In this document: positions 1 through 8,677 of the stretch, in pieces | Numbering within the stretch: position 1 is the first letter of the stretch | Layout of the letters: each line of letters opens with the position of its first letter | From: a candidate division WOR-3 bacterium | GTDB lineage: Bacteria; Hydrothermota; UBA3072 | Length of the DNA: 64,000 nucleotides | Direction of reading: 5' to 3' | NCBI GenBank assembly: GCA_039804165.1 | Contig: JBDRZZ010000010.1 | Span: forward strand, 1-64,000 | Made by a program: the position numbers and the translations under genes | The notes under the pieces: generated by a model | The model's database searches: none | Told to the model about the DNA's origin: nothing | Seen by the model: only the letters and a program-made list of their open reading frames with translations

Positions 1-1071
1 TCCTATTTAGAAATAAACAGAAAGATTATAGAGGGTATGAGGTATATTGTAATTGATGATACTGATATTCAAAAGAAATACGCGAAGAAAATGGAAGGTC
101 TTTGTCAAGTAAGAGATGGCGATAGAAAAGAAGAGAAAAGAAAAATTGGGAACGGATATCCTTTGTTAAATATTCTTGGGGTAGATAAAGACAGAGAAGA
201 TATGATAAGCATCTATAGTGAGTTATTCAGTTTTAAGAAATTCAATATGGAGAGTATCCATACCAAGGTATTTGAGGCATTAGAGAGAGTTTTCTCAGTT
301 GTCAAGAATTCCACTCATATTCTTGTTTTTGACAGAGCCTTTGATGCGATTAGAGTAATTGAATGGTTGATAGGCAAGGGTTTTTACTTTGTCCTCCGTT
401 TAAGGGAGCAGAGGCATTTATATATTGATGGAGAAAAAGTGGGATATGAAGGATGGCGGAGAATTCCTTTATTGAAGGAAGTTATCGTTGATAAAATCAC
501 GAGGGAAAATAGGATAAAGAAGGAACATTATTTAGCTGGAATAAAAGAAGTTTACCTTCCATATTCGGAACATCGAGAAGAGAAATTATGGTTGCTGGTA
601 ATGAAGAAAAAGCGAGTGGAAGGGGAAGAGAATGGATTCAGTTATTTTCTTGGTTGAGTTCCGGAAGAGATGACACCAGAAGAAGTATTCAGAGAAATGT
701 TGAGAGCGTATGGAGCGAGATGGAAAATAGAGGAATTTCACCGTCAAATGAAGCAAGATTTCAGAATAGAAAATGTTCAAATGAAGAGATACGAAGCCTT
801 AAGGAATATGATGACGATAGTATGGACAATAGCCAGTTATTTTGTTCTGCAAGGGTTTAAGAGACTAATGATAGAAATAATTAGGGAACGGATGAGCAAC
901 AAGAAACAAAGGCAATATCTCAAAAAGGAATGGAGGTATATTTATTATCGCATCTTTGAGGAGTTGAACTATTGGTTCACTCAAATCCAGTTCAGACGAG
1001 GAGTACGGTTGGAATCCAATGAGAAAACAAAATTTATAAGCCTCTTTCCCGAAATGGAGGTGTCTCTATGA
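1..1071 (+). pseudogene. IS4-like DDE transposase, broken by an in-frame TGA
   Basis: The reading frame is open from the left edge of the window, so the 5' end lies outside it. It stops at an in-frame TGA (655-657), resumes without frame change and ends at 1071. Visible DDE elements are the first Asp in IDDTDIQKKY, the second in LVFDRAFD, and the Glu in the IS4 signature YGARWKIEEFHRQMK near 705-750 (the Y-R-E-K pattern). Such proteins cut and rejoin insertion-sequence ends. Both halves are clean apart from the single nonsense codon, so the inactivation looks recent. TGA is a normal stop elsewhere in the window (mgtE and transketolase end with it), so recoding is unlikely. The family call rests on motifs only. 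Confidence 0.8.
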
Positions 1072-1098
1072 AAAAATGGGGGGTTGTCAGTTACTATT

Positions 1099-1117
1099 TA
1101 ACTCTGAAGTAGAGTTA
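1099..1117. terminator. small hairpin after the transposase remnant
   Basis: A 7-base-pair stem (TAACTCT / AGAGTTA) with a 5-base loop is followed by a T-rich stretch. It lies between the transposase stop and the next promoter, so it could be a weak terminator or part of the insertion sequence's right end. The matching left end lies outside the window. Confidence 0.35.
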
Positions 1118-1154
1118 CATTAATTTTTATATTAAGTTAACAACAATTAAACAA

Positions 1155-1182
1155 TTGACTTATTTTGTATTCTAATTATAAT
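1155..1182 (+). promoter_or_regulatory. sigma70-type promoter of the aminotransferase gene
   Basis: TTGACT (1155-1160) and a perfect TATAAT (1177-1182) are separated by 16 bases. The start codon follows only 8 bases after the -10 box, so the expected transcript would begin at or next to the ATG. No Shine-Dalgarno is present. Confidence 0.75.
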
Positions 1183-1190
1183 AATAAACT

Positions 1191-2327
1191 ATGAATTCAA
1201 TTTTAGAAAAAATAGAAGAATCTATAATAGCTAAGGTTGTTAAATCTATAGAAGAAAGTAAAGCCATTAACTTTGCCGAAAATTCCATGGAACTTTTCAC
1301 TCCAGAGTCTATTATAGAAAGTGCTAAAGAAGCAGTAGAAGGAGGGTTCAACGGTTATATTACCGGTGAGGGAAGAAAACCCCTAAGAGAATTAATTTCC
1401 AAAATGATCTCCGAAGAAACTGGAGTGGTTTTTGATCCCGAAACCGAAATCACAATAACTTCAGGATCGAGCGAAGCTCTTATTTCCTCAATGCTGAGCC
1501 TTGTAGAGGGGGAAAACGGCGTTGTAATTCCTGAACCTTTCTATGAAAATTACTTACCTCTCACTCTCCTAAGTCGAGGTAAGCCAATTTTCATCTCACT
1601 TTTTGACCCTGATTATTCGTTTCATATTAGTGACTTTAAAAAATTACCCACTTTTAAGGTATTCATCTTAAATAATCCACACAATCCCACAGGCAAAGTT
1701 TTTAATGAAGAAGAGATAAAACTTATAGAAGACATTGTCCTTCAAAAGGAGGCATATTTAATTATAGATGAAACCTATAAGCACCTCCTTTATGATACTG
1801 AATACATTTCCCCTTTAAGAAATAAGGAACTTATTGATAGGACAATTCTAGTGGGCAGCATTTCTACATTTCTTTCCGTAAAAGGATGGAGAGTTGGCTA
1901 TGTAGTTGCAAAAGCTCCTATTATGGAAGGAATTAGAAAAGTCCATCACTACATTTCCCTTTCAGCTCCCACTCCCTTTCAATGGGCGTGTGAAAATTTT
2001 GAAATAACACCAAATTTTATCCAAAATCTTAGAGAAAGATACAAAGAAAAAAGGGATTTTCTGTGTAAAGCTTTGGAAAAAACAGGATTTACTTTCTACA
2101 AACCCAAAGGAGGTTACTACATATTTACAAACTTTGAAAATGTATGGGATGGAAATGATTGGGGGTTTTATAAATATTTACTAAAAAGTAAGAATATAGG
2201 AGTTGTTCCTGGATCAGCCTTTTATTACAACAAAAATAAGGGAAAGAAAAAAGTTAGATTCACCTTTTCTCAATCCGAGGCTAATTTAAAAGAACTCAAT
2301 TCTATCTTATCAGCAGGCATTACTTAA
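1191..2327 (+). CDS. PLP-dependent aminotransferase, class I/II
   Basis: The 378-residue cytoplasmic protein has the fold-type I aminotransferase pattern: an N-terminal GRKPLRELISK segment, the substrate/PLP motif NNPHNPTG, the Asp-Tyr motif DETYKHLLYD, and a Schiff-base lysine (K231) in SVKGWRVGY. Length and motifs fit the aspartate/aromatic aminotransferase group, which moves amino groups between amino acids and 2-oxo acids; the substrate cannot be read from sequence. It starts immediately after a strong promoter with no Shine-Dalgarno, suggesting a leaderless message. Its 3' end overlaps the convergent dehydrogenase gene by 8 bases. Confidence 0.9.
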   Translation: MNSILEKIEESIIAKVVKSIEESKAINFAENSMELFTPESIIESAKEAVEGGFNGYITGEGRKPLRELISKMISEETGVVFDPETEITITSGSSEALISSMLSLVEGENGVVIPEPFYENYLPLTLLSRGKPIFISLFDPDYSFHISDFKKLPTFKVFILNNPHNPTGKVFNEEEIKLIEDIVLQKEAYLIIDETYKHLLYDTEYISPLRNKELIDRTILVGSISTFLSVKGWRVGYVVAKAPIMEGIRKVHHYISLSAPTPFQWACENFEITPNFIQNLRERYKEKRDFLCKALEKTGFTFYKPKGGYYIFTNFENVWDGNDWGFYKYLLKSKNIGVVPGSAFYYNKNKGKKKVRFTFSQSEANLKELNSILSAGIT

Positions 2328-3366
2328 AGTCAAGAAGACTAATTATTGCTTTTATAACGCCGTTTTGGTATTTCTCTACAATCTCAAAGGCCATTGGAGC
2401 ATCTTCAAACTTAAAATTATGAGTAACTATAAGGTCTATATTTATTCTTTTTCTAAGAAGAAAATTAATAGCTTTCTCCACACAATTATTCTGTCTCCTT
2501 ACATTAAAAATGGTAAGCTCTTTTCTTCTTAGTTTATTAATATCAAAACTTATTATCTCTACCTCTGGAATACCTATAATTATTAACTTTCCTCCAGGTT
2601 TTAATAACTCTACACCTTCTTTAATAGCTTCTATCTCACCACAACATTCAAAAACTGCATCCAAGCCTCCACTTTCTATCTTCCCTACTTCCTCTATTAT
2701 ATCTATCTCATCAGGATTCCCAGTCCAATCCGCTCCTAAATTTCTTGCTACAAAAAGTCTTTCATCTATCTTATCAGTCATAAAAATTCTCTCAATACCA
2801 ATTTCTTTCGCTCTCAATAAAACACACAAACCAATTGGCCCTGAACCAAGAATTCCAATTATCTTCTCTTTCTTAGGGTTTAAAAATTGAGTAGCATAAA
2901 TACCAATTGATAAAGGCTCCACTAATACTCCCTCTATAAAATTTAAAGTAAAAGGAAGTTTATAACAGTTTTCCTCTGGGATAACAATAAATTCAGACAA
3001 ACAACCTTCAAGCTCTCCAGGGCAACCAAGAAATTTCAAATTTCTACAAGTATTGTATCTCCCATCTCTGCATTGATCACATTTACCGCAAGATATAGCT
3101 GGATCAATAGCAACCCAATCCCCAGGACTAACCTTTGTTACAGATTTTCCCACTTTTTCTACAATCCCAGAACACTCATGACCAATAGTAAAGGGAAACT
3201 CTATAACTTGATCTCCTATCCGTCCTCTTGTATAATAATGAATATCAGAACCACAAATTCCAACTTTGGCCACTCTAACTAAGACATCTTTTTCTCCTTT
3301 TATCTCTGGAGGTGACTTTTCCAAAAATTCAAATTTTCTAATTCCAGCTAACACAAGAGACTTCAC
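2320..3366 (-). CDS. zinc-dependent medium-chain alcohol/polyol dehydrogenase
   Basis: The protein has 348 residues. Catalytic zinc ligands C38 (in GICGSD) and H63-E64 (in GHECSG) and the structural-zinc cysteines C93, C96, C99 and C107 are all present. The Rossmann motif GSGPIGL is followed by an acidic residue in MTDKIDE, favouring NAD over NADP. The HYYTRGRIGD stretch recalls sorbitol/xylitol dehydrogenases, so oxidation of a polyol or similar secondary alcohol is likely; threonine dehydrogenase is an alternative. The start is GTG with AAGGAAG upstream. The gene converges with the aminotransferase. Confidence 0.88.
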   Translation of the reverse strand: MKSLVLAGIRKFEFLEKSPPEIKGEKDVLVRVAKVGICGSDIHYYTRGRIGDQVIEFPFTIGHECSGIVEKVGKSVTKVSPGDWVAIDPAISCGKCDQCRDGRYNTCRNLKFLGCPGELEGCLSEFIVIPEENCYKLPFTLNFIEGVLVEPLSIGIYATQFLNPKKEKIIGILGSGPIGLCVLLRAKEIGIERIFMTDKIDERLFVARNLGADWTGNPDEIDIIEEVGKIESGGLDAVFECCGEIEAIKEGVELLKPGGKLIIIGIPEVEIISFDINKLRRKELTIFNVRRQNNCVEKAINFLLRKRINIDLIVTHNFKFEDAPMAFEIVEKYQNGVIKAIISLLDFK

Positions 3367-3439
3367 TTAAACTTCCTTCTTAAAGATAAAACAAACTTTC
3401 TAATTAAGCAAGCTCTAAAAAATAAAATTTAATTATAAG

Positions 3440-3466
3440 AATGGCTACCCTTTTGGGGCAGCCATT
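3440..3466. terminator. hairpin in the 3367-3676 intergenic region
   Basis: AATGGCT (3440-3446) pairs with AGCCATT (3460-3466), extended by CCC/GGG around a TTTT loop with a small bulge. No T-run follows on either strand, so it is a likely but unconventional terminator for the minus-strand gene ending at 3677. The 310-base gap also holds the palindrome at 3519-3548 and no coding sequence I can support. Confidence 0.45.
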
Positions 3467-3518
3467 TCCCCTAACCAATAAATCCATATTCTTTATTAGT
3501 GATGAGACGCCTTTTATC

Positions 3519-3548
3519 TATAAAAAGAACAAATTTGTTCTTTTTATA
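3519..3548. repeat. perfect 30-base palindrome
   Basis: Two 15-base arms with no loop are exact reverse complements, centred between 3533 and 3534 with AAATTT in the middle. It could be a symmetric protein-binding site or a bidirectional terminator, since each arm ends in a run of A or T. It lies between the end of the 3677-4913 gene and the dehydrogenase promoter region. Confidence 0.7.
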
Positions 3549-3676
3549 ATATCTCCTTACATATCCGATCTCACAGAAAAGAACAATTAGACGTTTTTGA
3601 TATTAAATAAAAAACCTAAATAAAAAATCAATTTCTCTTTATCCTTAAATTTTAATAATCCAATGGATTATAATAA

Positions 3677-4913
3677 TTAATTTCTTACAACTGTTCCTAT
3701 GTAAAGAGAAAAAGAGGGATTAACTCTACCAAAAGCATCAACATTCTTAAAGTTATAAGAAAGAGAAACCTTGTTTCCTAAAATAAAAGAGGAAGTCGTT
3801 TTTGATATATATTCTATTCCAAACTCACTTACAATCTGAGGAGTAAAATAAACTTCCTTAGGAAACAACCTTTCAATCTTCCGATCTCCATACTCTCCTT
3901 TCCATGTATATCTAATAGCTGTAAACTCTTCTCTTGAAAGATGTACATATCCTAAACCGAGGTTAACAAATGGACGTACTCCAACTTCTTCTCTAAATAA
4001 GAATTTTAAATAAGATTTGATGATTCTTTCTGTGGTTTTAAAACTATAAAACCAAGGATTAAGATCTATAGATTCTCCAGAGTAAGTAGTATACCAAAAA
4101 CTTAAATCAAAACCAAGAAGATATTTTTTGTATAAAGAAATAGCACCAAGAAATGAACATCCAAAATTACCCATTCTTAAACCAGGAGTAATCAATAAGA
4201 TCTCACGCTCTAAGGGATATTTAAAACCCAAATTCCCACCCATATTGAAATTAAGAAAATATCCTGCTTTTTCTTTTCTTCTCCATAATAATTGATCCAT
4301 TTCAAATTTTTCTTTGGTCTCTAATAATTTATTTCTAAATGAGTTAACTTTATCATTCAAAGACTTCAATTTTAAATTAGCACTCGGCATAACCTTTATA
4401 CTGTCAAGGGTGTTGAGAGCCTCTATAATCTTCCCCTTTTCATAAAATTCCTTTGCTCTTTCAAATTTTGCTTCAGCTTGATATATTTGATCCTCTACAT
4501 ATTTCTCCTTAAAAAAAGAAGCTAAAATGTAAAATCTTATCGCCTCTATAAAATTAAAACTTTCTACGAGACTTGAAAACTTAGAATATGAAACATTTGC
4601 TTTTTCTCCTGCGCATTCTTTTCTAAAATTTTCTTCATCTTTCTTATATTTTTCTATTAACTCTTTTATATATCTGGAATCTTCAGCAACAGTCTCTAAT
4701 TCTTCTATGTTTTTAAAAAAATTTAAATAATTTTCCCTAAGCTCATAAGGGAGAAAAACTTGCCTTGAATTTAACAAATCTTTAACTACCTGAAATTCTC
4801 CAAGAATTAAAAGTGAATCTATTTTCTTCTCTTTTTCGCGGAAATCTTCTATCAGGTTTTGAGCATTTAGTGAAAAAACTATTATTAAAAAGATAGAAAA
4901 AAAATTTCTTCAT
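3677..4913 (-). CDS. secreted hypothetical protein, frameshifted in its signal peptide
   Basis: I do not recognise the family. The clean frame covers 3677 to about 4905 but contains no good start. The ATG at 4913, preceded by a strong GGAGGAG, is one base out of frame. Removing one base from the A8 tract at 4897-4904 gives a classical signal peptide (MKKFFSIFLIIVFSLNAQ) fused to the frame, for a 411-residue product. The N-terminal half is charged and helical (possible coiled coil or TPR-like, about 30-200). The C-terminal half is aromatic and Gly-rich with alternating strands, like a small outer-membrane barrel ending in VVRN. It follows the BNR gene by 60 bases on the same strand. Either a slippage (phase-variable) gene, a recent mutation or an assembly error. 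Confidence 0.65.
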
Positions 4914-4973
4914 ATTCTCCTCCTCTCTATTTTTTATTATATATCAAAAATTTTTTACAATACCGGTCATTAG

Positions 4974-7211
4974 CTATTTCAACAAAGTCATTTTCTTAAC
5001 CTTAGAAACATTTCCAATTGTCATTTTATAGAAATAAATTCCTGAAGGTAAATTTTTAGAATCCCAACTAACTTTATAGGAACCAGCTTTTACATCCTCA
5101 TTAATCAATGTCGCTATCTCTTCCCCAAGCAAATTAAAAACTTTCAAAATAACATAGCTATCACGATAAAGAGAGTAACTAATCGTTGTAATTTCGTTAA
5201 ACGGATTTGGGTAATTCTGATCGAGTTTAAAGTCACAATTAACATCATCATTTTTTACAACATCAAGAATTCCACTAAGATCCTCTACAAAATAACTCAC
5301 TCCATCATACCATGTTCTACATACATCCCCAACCCTCGGTCCAGTTGTTCCAGTTTGAATTGCCTCATCATCAACAAAAACTTCTATGGTATCTCCAGAA
5401 AGAAGTTCAATTTTTCCAAGATAAGCTTGATATAAAAAAGTATTTCCACTCCCCTCAAGCTGAATCTGGGTTGTATGTGCACCTTCATCTACTTTCTTAG
5501 ATGCCATATGTCGGTAGATTTGCATATTCTGGTTACTAAGTCCTGCTTTAATTCTCCAATCTGCATTAGGATTTGCCCAAAAATTAACCCAAATATGATA
5601 AATTCCATCCATAGGAGCAATTATTTGTGTCTTTATAAGAGGAGCATCTTCTCCTCCTGCCTCAGCCGATGTCAAAACCATCTCACCATTTCCATAACCT
5701 GTCCTCCAATGCCAATTGTTGTCTACTGGTCCTTGATTGGCATCCGGACCAGTTGCCCCAAGAGTAGATCCATCAGCACGAAAAGTATTTCCTTCTGTGG
5801 CATCCACATAGTTCATTAATCCTATAGAATCTTCTCCTTCAATAATTCCAACAATAGCAGCGTCATAATTTTGAGCTGAGAGATAAGTCCCTCTAAACCA
5901 TAATAAAGCTGTCTTACCATTCTTCCAGGAAGGAATTATTGGACGAAAGTTATCCATTGTAGAATTCTCAGTTATTGGAGTCCAAGTCCAACTCAAACCA
6001 TTATCGGTGGTCACACCTTTAAAGATTTCACGACGATTTAAATTCTCATTATTTCGAGGATCTATATGGGTAGAAATGTATATTATATTTGGATCATTAG
6101 GATGAAGAGCTCCTAAACCTGTATAATCAGCCTCAGAAGAGTACATTTTCTTTCCGGCTTGTCCCAGGTAAGTATAAGACCAACTAACTCCATTAAATCT
6201 ACAGTAAATAAATGCATGATCTGGATCAATACTTTCATCATTACCATTTACAGCGTTATTTATCCTACAGGTCAAAATTGCAGCAATTGTTCCATCTTTG
6301 TACCTAACCAAATCAGCGTCCCAAATTTTTCTCATATAATCATCTCCAATTTTTGTATTATCTGGGAAAACAACTGTAAAACTGTTTTCTATTACCGGAA
6401 TATTAGAGCTATTATAGATGTCACTATCCACCTCATTTCCATAAGAGTCATAAGTTTTACCACCCTTGACATATCCATGATAAATGCTTGTATTGTAATT
6501 CCTTGGATGAGTTTCTGTGCATATAAAATCAATCCTATCAATTCCATTTCCCCAATATTTGAAATATCCTCTGCTATATCCACTAATATTACTTCTTGCT
6601 AACTGTCCCCCATAATCCCAGTTAGTTCCTCCGTCAGTAGAGTACATAAAATTTGGGCTACCATTGTCATGCCCACGAGCAAAATTGAACATCCTTCCTT
6701 CACTTGAAAGATAAAATAAATTAGAATAAGTAGTGTTATAGTTTACTCCACCAGGCCTCTCTGTATTCCAATTAAATACCTCTTGAGAGCCCCAATTTTC
6801 ACCATCAAAAATTCTATAATATGACAATTTTTCTGAATTGTGTAATGCATAGAAAGTAATATACCTCCCATCTGGACAAATAAGAAATGCAGGAGCATTA
6901 TGGTCATCACAATAGTTATCCATTAATGTGTATTTCTTCAAAGACATATTTTTAAGATCCATTATAACAGCTTCAATAAGCCCATCGCGGGGGCTTCCTC
7001 CAACTCCATTATCGCTTGCCACAGAACCTATTATTAATTTTCCTTCTACAGTGTCAATTATTGCTCGTTCATCTTGATACCAGCACCAAGCTCCATTCTC
7101 ATTAAATTGAATTAAGTTTCCATGAACAATATCCTTAACCTGAGCTCTTAGAGTAAAGACAAAAAGGAAAGCAAATAAGACTATTCTACCTATCTTAATA
7201 AATTTATACAT
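4974..7211 (-). CDS. secreted BNR-repeat protein with type IX-like C-terminal sorting domain
   Basis: The 745-residue protein has an N-terminal signal peptide (about 1-24, ending LRAQ). Residues about 35-460 match the BNR_4 type of beta-propeller, with the hallmark GAWCWYQDERAII near the start and an NAPAF box. Members of this family include polysaccharide lyases such as ulvan lyases, so carbohydrate binding or cleavage is plausible but unproven. A beta-sandwich-like segment (about 480-630) follows. From about 658 there is a Por/type IX A-type sorting domain (DQNYPNPFN, then LPSGIYFYK, ending KKMTLLK), which directs export across the outer membrane in T9SS bacteria. The start is supported by GGAGG upstream. 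Confidence 0.82.
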   Translation of the reverse strand: MYKFIKIGRIVLFAFLFVFTLRAQVKDIVHGNLIQFNENGAWCWYQDERAIIDTVEGKLIIGSVASDNGVGGSPRDGLIEAVIMDLKNMSLKKYTLMDNYCDDHNAPAFLICPDGRYITFYALHNSEKLSYYRIFDGENWGSQEVFNWNTERPGGVNYNTTYSNLFYLSSEGRMFNFARGHDNGSPNFMYSTDGGTNWDYGGQLARSNISGYSRGYFKYWGNGIDRIDFICTETHPRNYNTSIYHGYVKGGKTYDSYGNEVDSDIYNSSNIPVIENSFTVVFPDNTKIGDDYMRKIWDADLVRYKDGTIAAILTCRINNAVNGNDESIDPDHAFIYCRFNGVSWSYTYLGQAGKKMYSSEADYTGLGALHPNDPNIIYISTHIDPRNNENLNRREIFKGVTTDNGLSWTWTPITENSTMDNFRPIIPSWKNGKTALLWFRGTYLSAQNYDAAIVGIIEGEDSIGLMNYVDATEGNTFRADGSTLGATGPDANQGPVDNNWHWRTGYGNGEMVLTSAEAGGEDAPLIKTQIIAPMDGIYHIWVNFWANPNADWRIKAGLSNQNMQIYRHMASKKVDEGAHTTQIQLEGSGNTFLYQAYLGKIELLSGDTIEVFVDDEAIQTGTTGPRVGDVCRTWYDGVSYFVEDLSGILDVVKNDDVNCDFKLDQNYPNPFNEITTISYSLYRDSYVILKVFNLLGEEIATLINEDVKAGSYKVSWDSKNLPSGIYFYKMTIGNVSKVKKMTLLK

Positions 7212-7256
7212 AAAACCTCCATTTTATGATTCAGATTTTGAGATTATCTTTAAATT

Positions 7257-7284
7257 AAAATAATCAAATTTGGATTTTTTGCAA
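7257..7284 (-). promoter_or_regulatory. probable promoter of the BNR-protein gene
   Basis: On the minus strand TTGCAA (7284-7279) is followed after 16 bases by TATTTT (7262-7257), giving a leader of roughly 40 bases with GGAGG before the ATG at 7211. The 16-base spacing matches other promoters in the window. Confidence 0.45.
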
Positions 7285-7310
7285 CCTTTATCTTAGTCCA
7301 AAAATTTAAA

Positions 7311-7880
7311 TTACTTTTTTCCTATTACATAAAAATAATTAGAAACAAAATATTTTATTTCTTTAAAACCAGCTTTTTTTAGCATTTGAATAAAAATCTT
7401 TTTTTCTGGAAGAAAGTGGTTAGCAATCGCTCCTCCTATTTCTCTATGCATTTTATTTATTTCCTCTGGAGGCATTGAATGAGCTATAATTAATTTTCCT
7501 TTCCTTTTTAAAACCCTATAAGATTCAGATAAAACTTTCCCCTTATCATCAAAGTGAGGAAAAGAATTAAAAATTATTATAGCATCAAATTTTTCATTAA
7601 TAAAAGGGATATTTTCTCCTTCACCTCTTATTGCAAACTCATTGGGATAAGCTTCTTTCAATCCCTTTATCATTTTAAAGGCTTTATCTATATAAAATAC
7701 AGAAGCACGAGGGACATATTTCTTAAAACAGTTCCTCAGCACTCCTTTCCCACAACCTAAATCTAAAATAAACTTTGATTCTCTATCTATTAAATCTCTA
7801 ACAATAATATCAGCTACAGCTTTTGTTTCATGAGAAACTTTCCAGGCTTCAGCTTGCTTTTCAAAAAACTCAATGCTCAT
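7311..7880 (-). CDS. class I SAM-dependent methyltransferase
   Basis: The protein has 189 residues. Motif I of the Rossmann-fold SAM site is ILDLGCGKG, the acidic end of beta2 is YIDKA, and IIIFNSFPHF and RVLKRKGKLIIAHS are the post-motif strands (Methyltransf_11 type). A longer frame reaches 8003, but the ATG at 7880 is preferred because it overlaps the permease stop as ATGA and begins at the natural N-terminus (MSIEFFEK). It is the last gene of the metal-uptake-like operon. The methyl acceptor is unknown; modifying a metal chelator is a speculative possibility from context. Confidence 0.82.
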   Translation of the reverse strand: MSIEFFEKQAEAWKVSHETKAVADIIVRDLIDRESKFILDLGCGKGVLRNCFKKYVPRASVFYIDKAFKMIKGLKEAYPNEFAIRGEGENIPFINEKFDAIIIFNSFPHFDDKGKVLSESYRVLKRKGKLIIAHSMPPEEINKMHREIGGAIANHFLPEKKIFIQMLKKAGFKEIKYFVSNYFYVIGKK

Positions 7881-8677
7881 TTTTTTCCTTTTAAACTTAG
7901 AAGAATAAGAAATATAAGTGAGGAGAAGATTATTATAGCACTTGAGGCAGGAACCCCTATTAAAAAAGATAAAAAAAGTCCACAAAGGCAAGAAAAAATA
8001 CAAAATAAAATTGAAAGAAGATACATCTTAGAAAGGCTATGAGTGAGGATCCGCGCTGAGGAGGGAGGATTTATAAGAAGGCTAAAAATTAATATTCCTC
8101 CAATTGTATTTAAATTCAAACAAATTACAAAACCTGAAAGAAAAAGAAGACTAAAAAAAATAAATCTCTCAGGGATTCCACAAGAAAAAGCCACTTCTCT
8201 ATTATAAAATACAGCTTTTATCTCTTTATTAAAAAGAAACAAAAACAAAATAATAAAAGCTGTAATTCCACTATTAATAATAAGATCTCTTTTAGTAAGA
8301 GTCAAAATACTACCCCATATGAGATTAAAAGCCTCTGTTTTCGGCCCTTTTATTAGTCCAAGAGAAAAAAAGGCAATCCCTAAAACAAGAGAAAATACAA
8401 TTCCTATAATTATATTTGCCTCAAGGCCACTTCGCTCAACAAGAGGTCCAATTAAAATTGAAGCAAAAAGAGAAAAAACAATAGCCATTATTATAGGATC
8501 TACACCAATAAGCAGTCCAACAACAGAACCTGCAAAGGCAGCGTGAGAGATAGCAACACCTACAAAGGGAATTCTTAAAAGAATAACCCATACACCAACG
8601 ATCCCAAGTCCCAAACCTGCAAGAATTGACCCAATTAAAGCATTTTGAAAATAACTATACTTCAAAAAATCCCACAT
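7877..8677 (-). CDS. metal ABC transporter permease, ZnuB/ABC-3 family
   Basis: The 266-residue integral membrane protein has about eight predicted helices. The ABC-3 pattern is visible: WVILLRIPFVGVAISHAAFAG near the N-terminus and NTIGGILIFSLLINPPSSA near the cytoplasmic coupling region. The family imports zinc, manganese or related divalent cations with a ZnuA-like binding protein. It overlaps the ATPase gene upstream by 23 bases and the methyltransferase downstream by 4 bases, so translation is coupled. The metal is not shown by this protein; the operator upstream of the operon hints at nickel. Confidence 0.9.
   Translation of the reverse strand: MWDFLKYSYFQNALIGSILAGLGLGIVGVWVILLRIPFVGVAISHAAFAGSVVGLLIGVDPIIMAIVFSLFASILIGPLVERSGLEANIIIGIVFSLVLGIAFFSLGLIKGPKTEAFNLIWGSILTLTKRDLIINSGITAFIILFLFLFNKEIKAVFYNREVAFSCGIPERFIFFSLLFLSGFVICLNLNTIGGILIFSLLINPPSSARILTHSLSKMYLLSILFCIFSCLCGLFLSFLIGVPASSAIIIFSSLIFLILLSLKGKK

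Noticed and set aside
655-657. TGA recoded as an amino acid
   Set aside because: TGA terminates several intact genes in the window (for example mgtE and transketolase) with no continued homology beyond.
588-860. Open frame overlapping the transposase
   Set aside because: It is in a different frame from the recognisable transposase motifs and has no protein-like features.
7881-8003. N-terminal extension of the methyltransferase
   Set aside because: It lies inside the permease gene, has no ribosome-binding site, and the ATG at 7880 overlaps the permease stop as ATGA.
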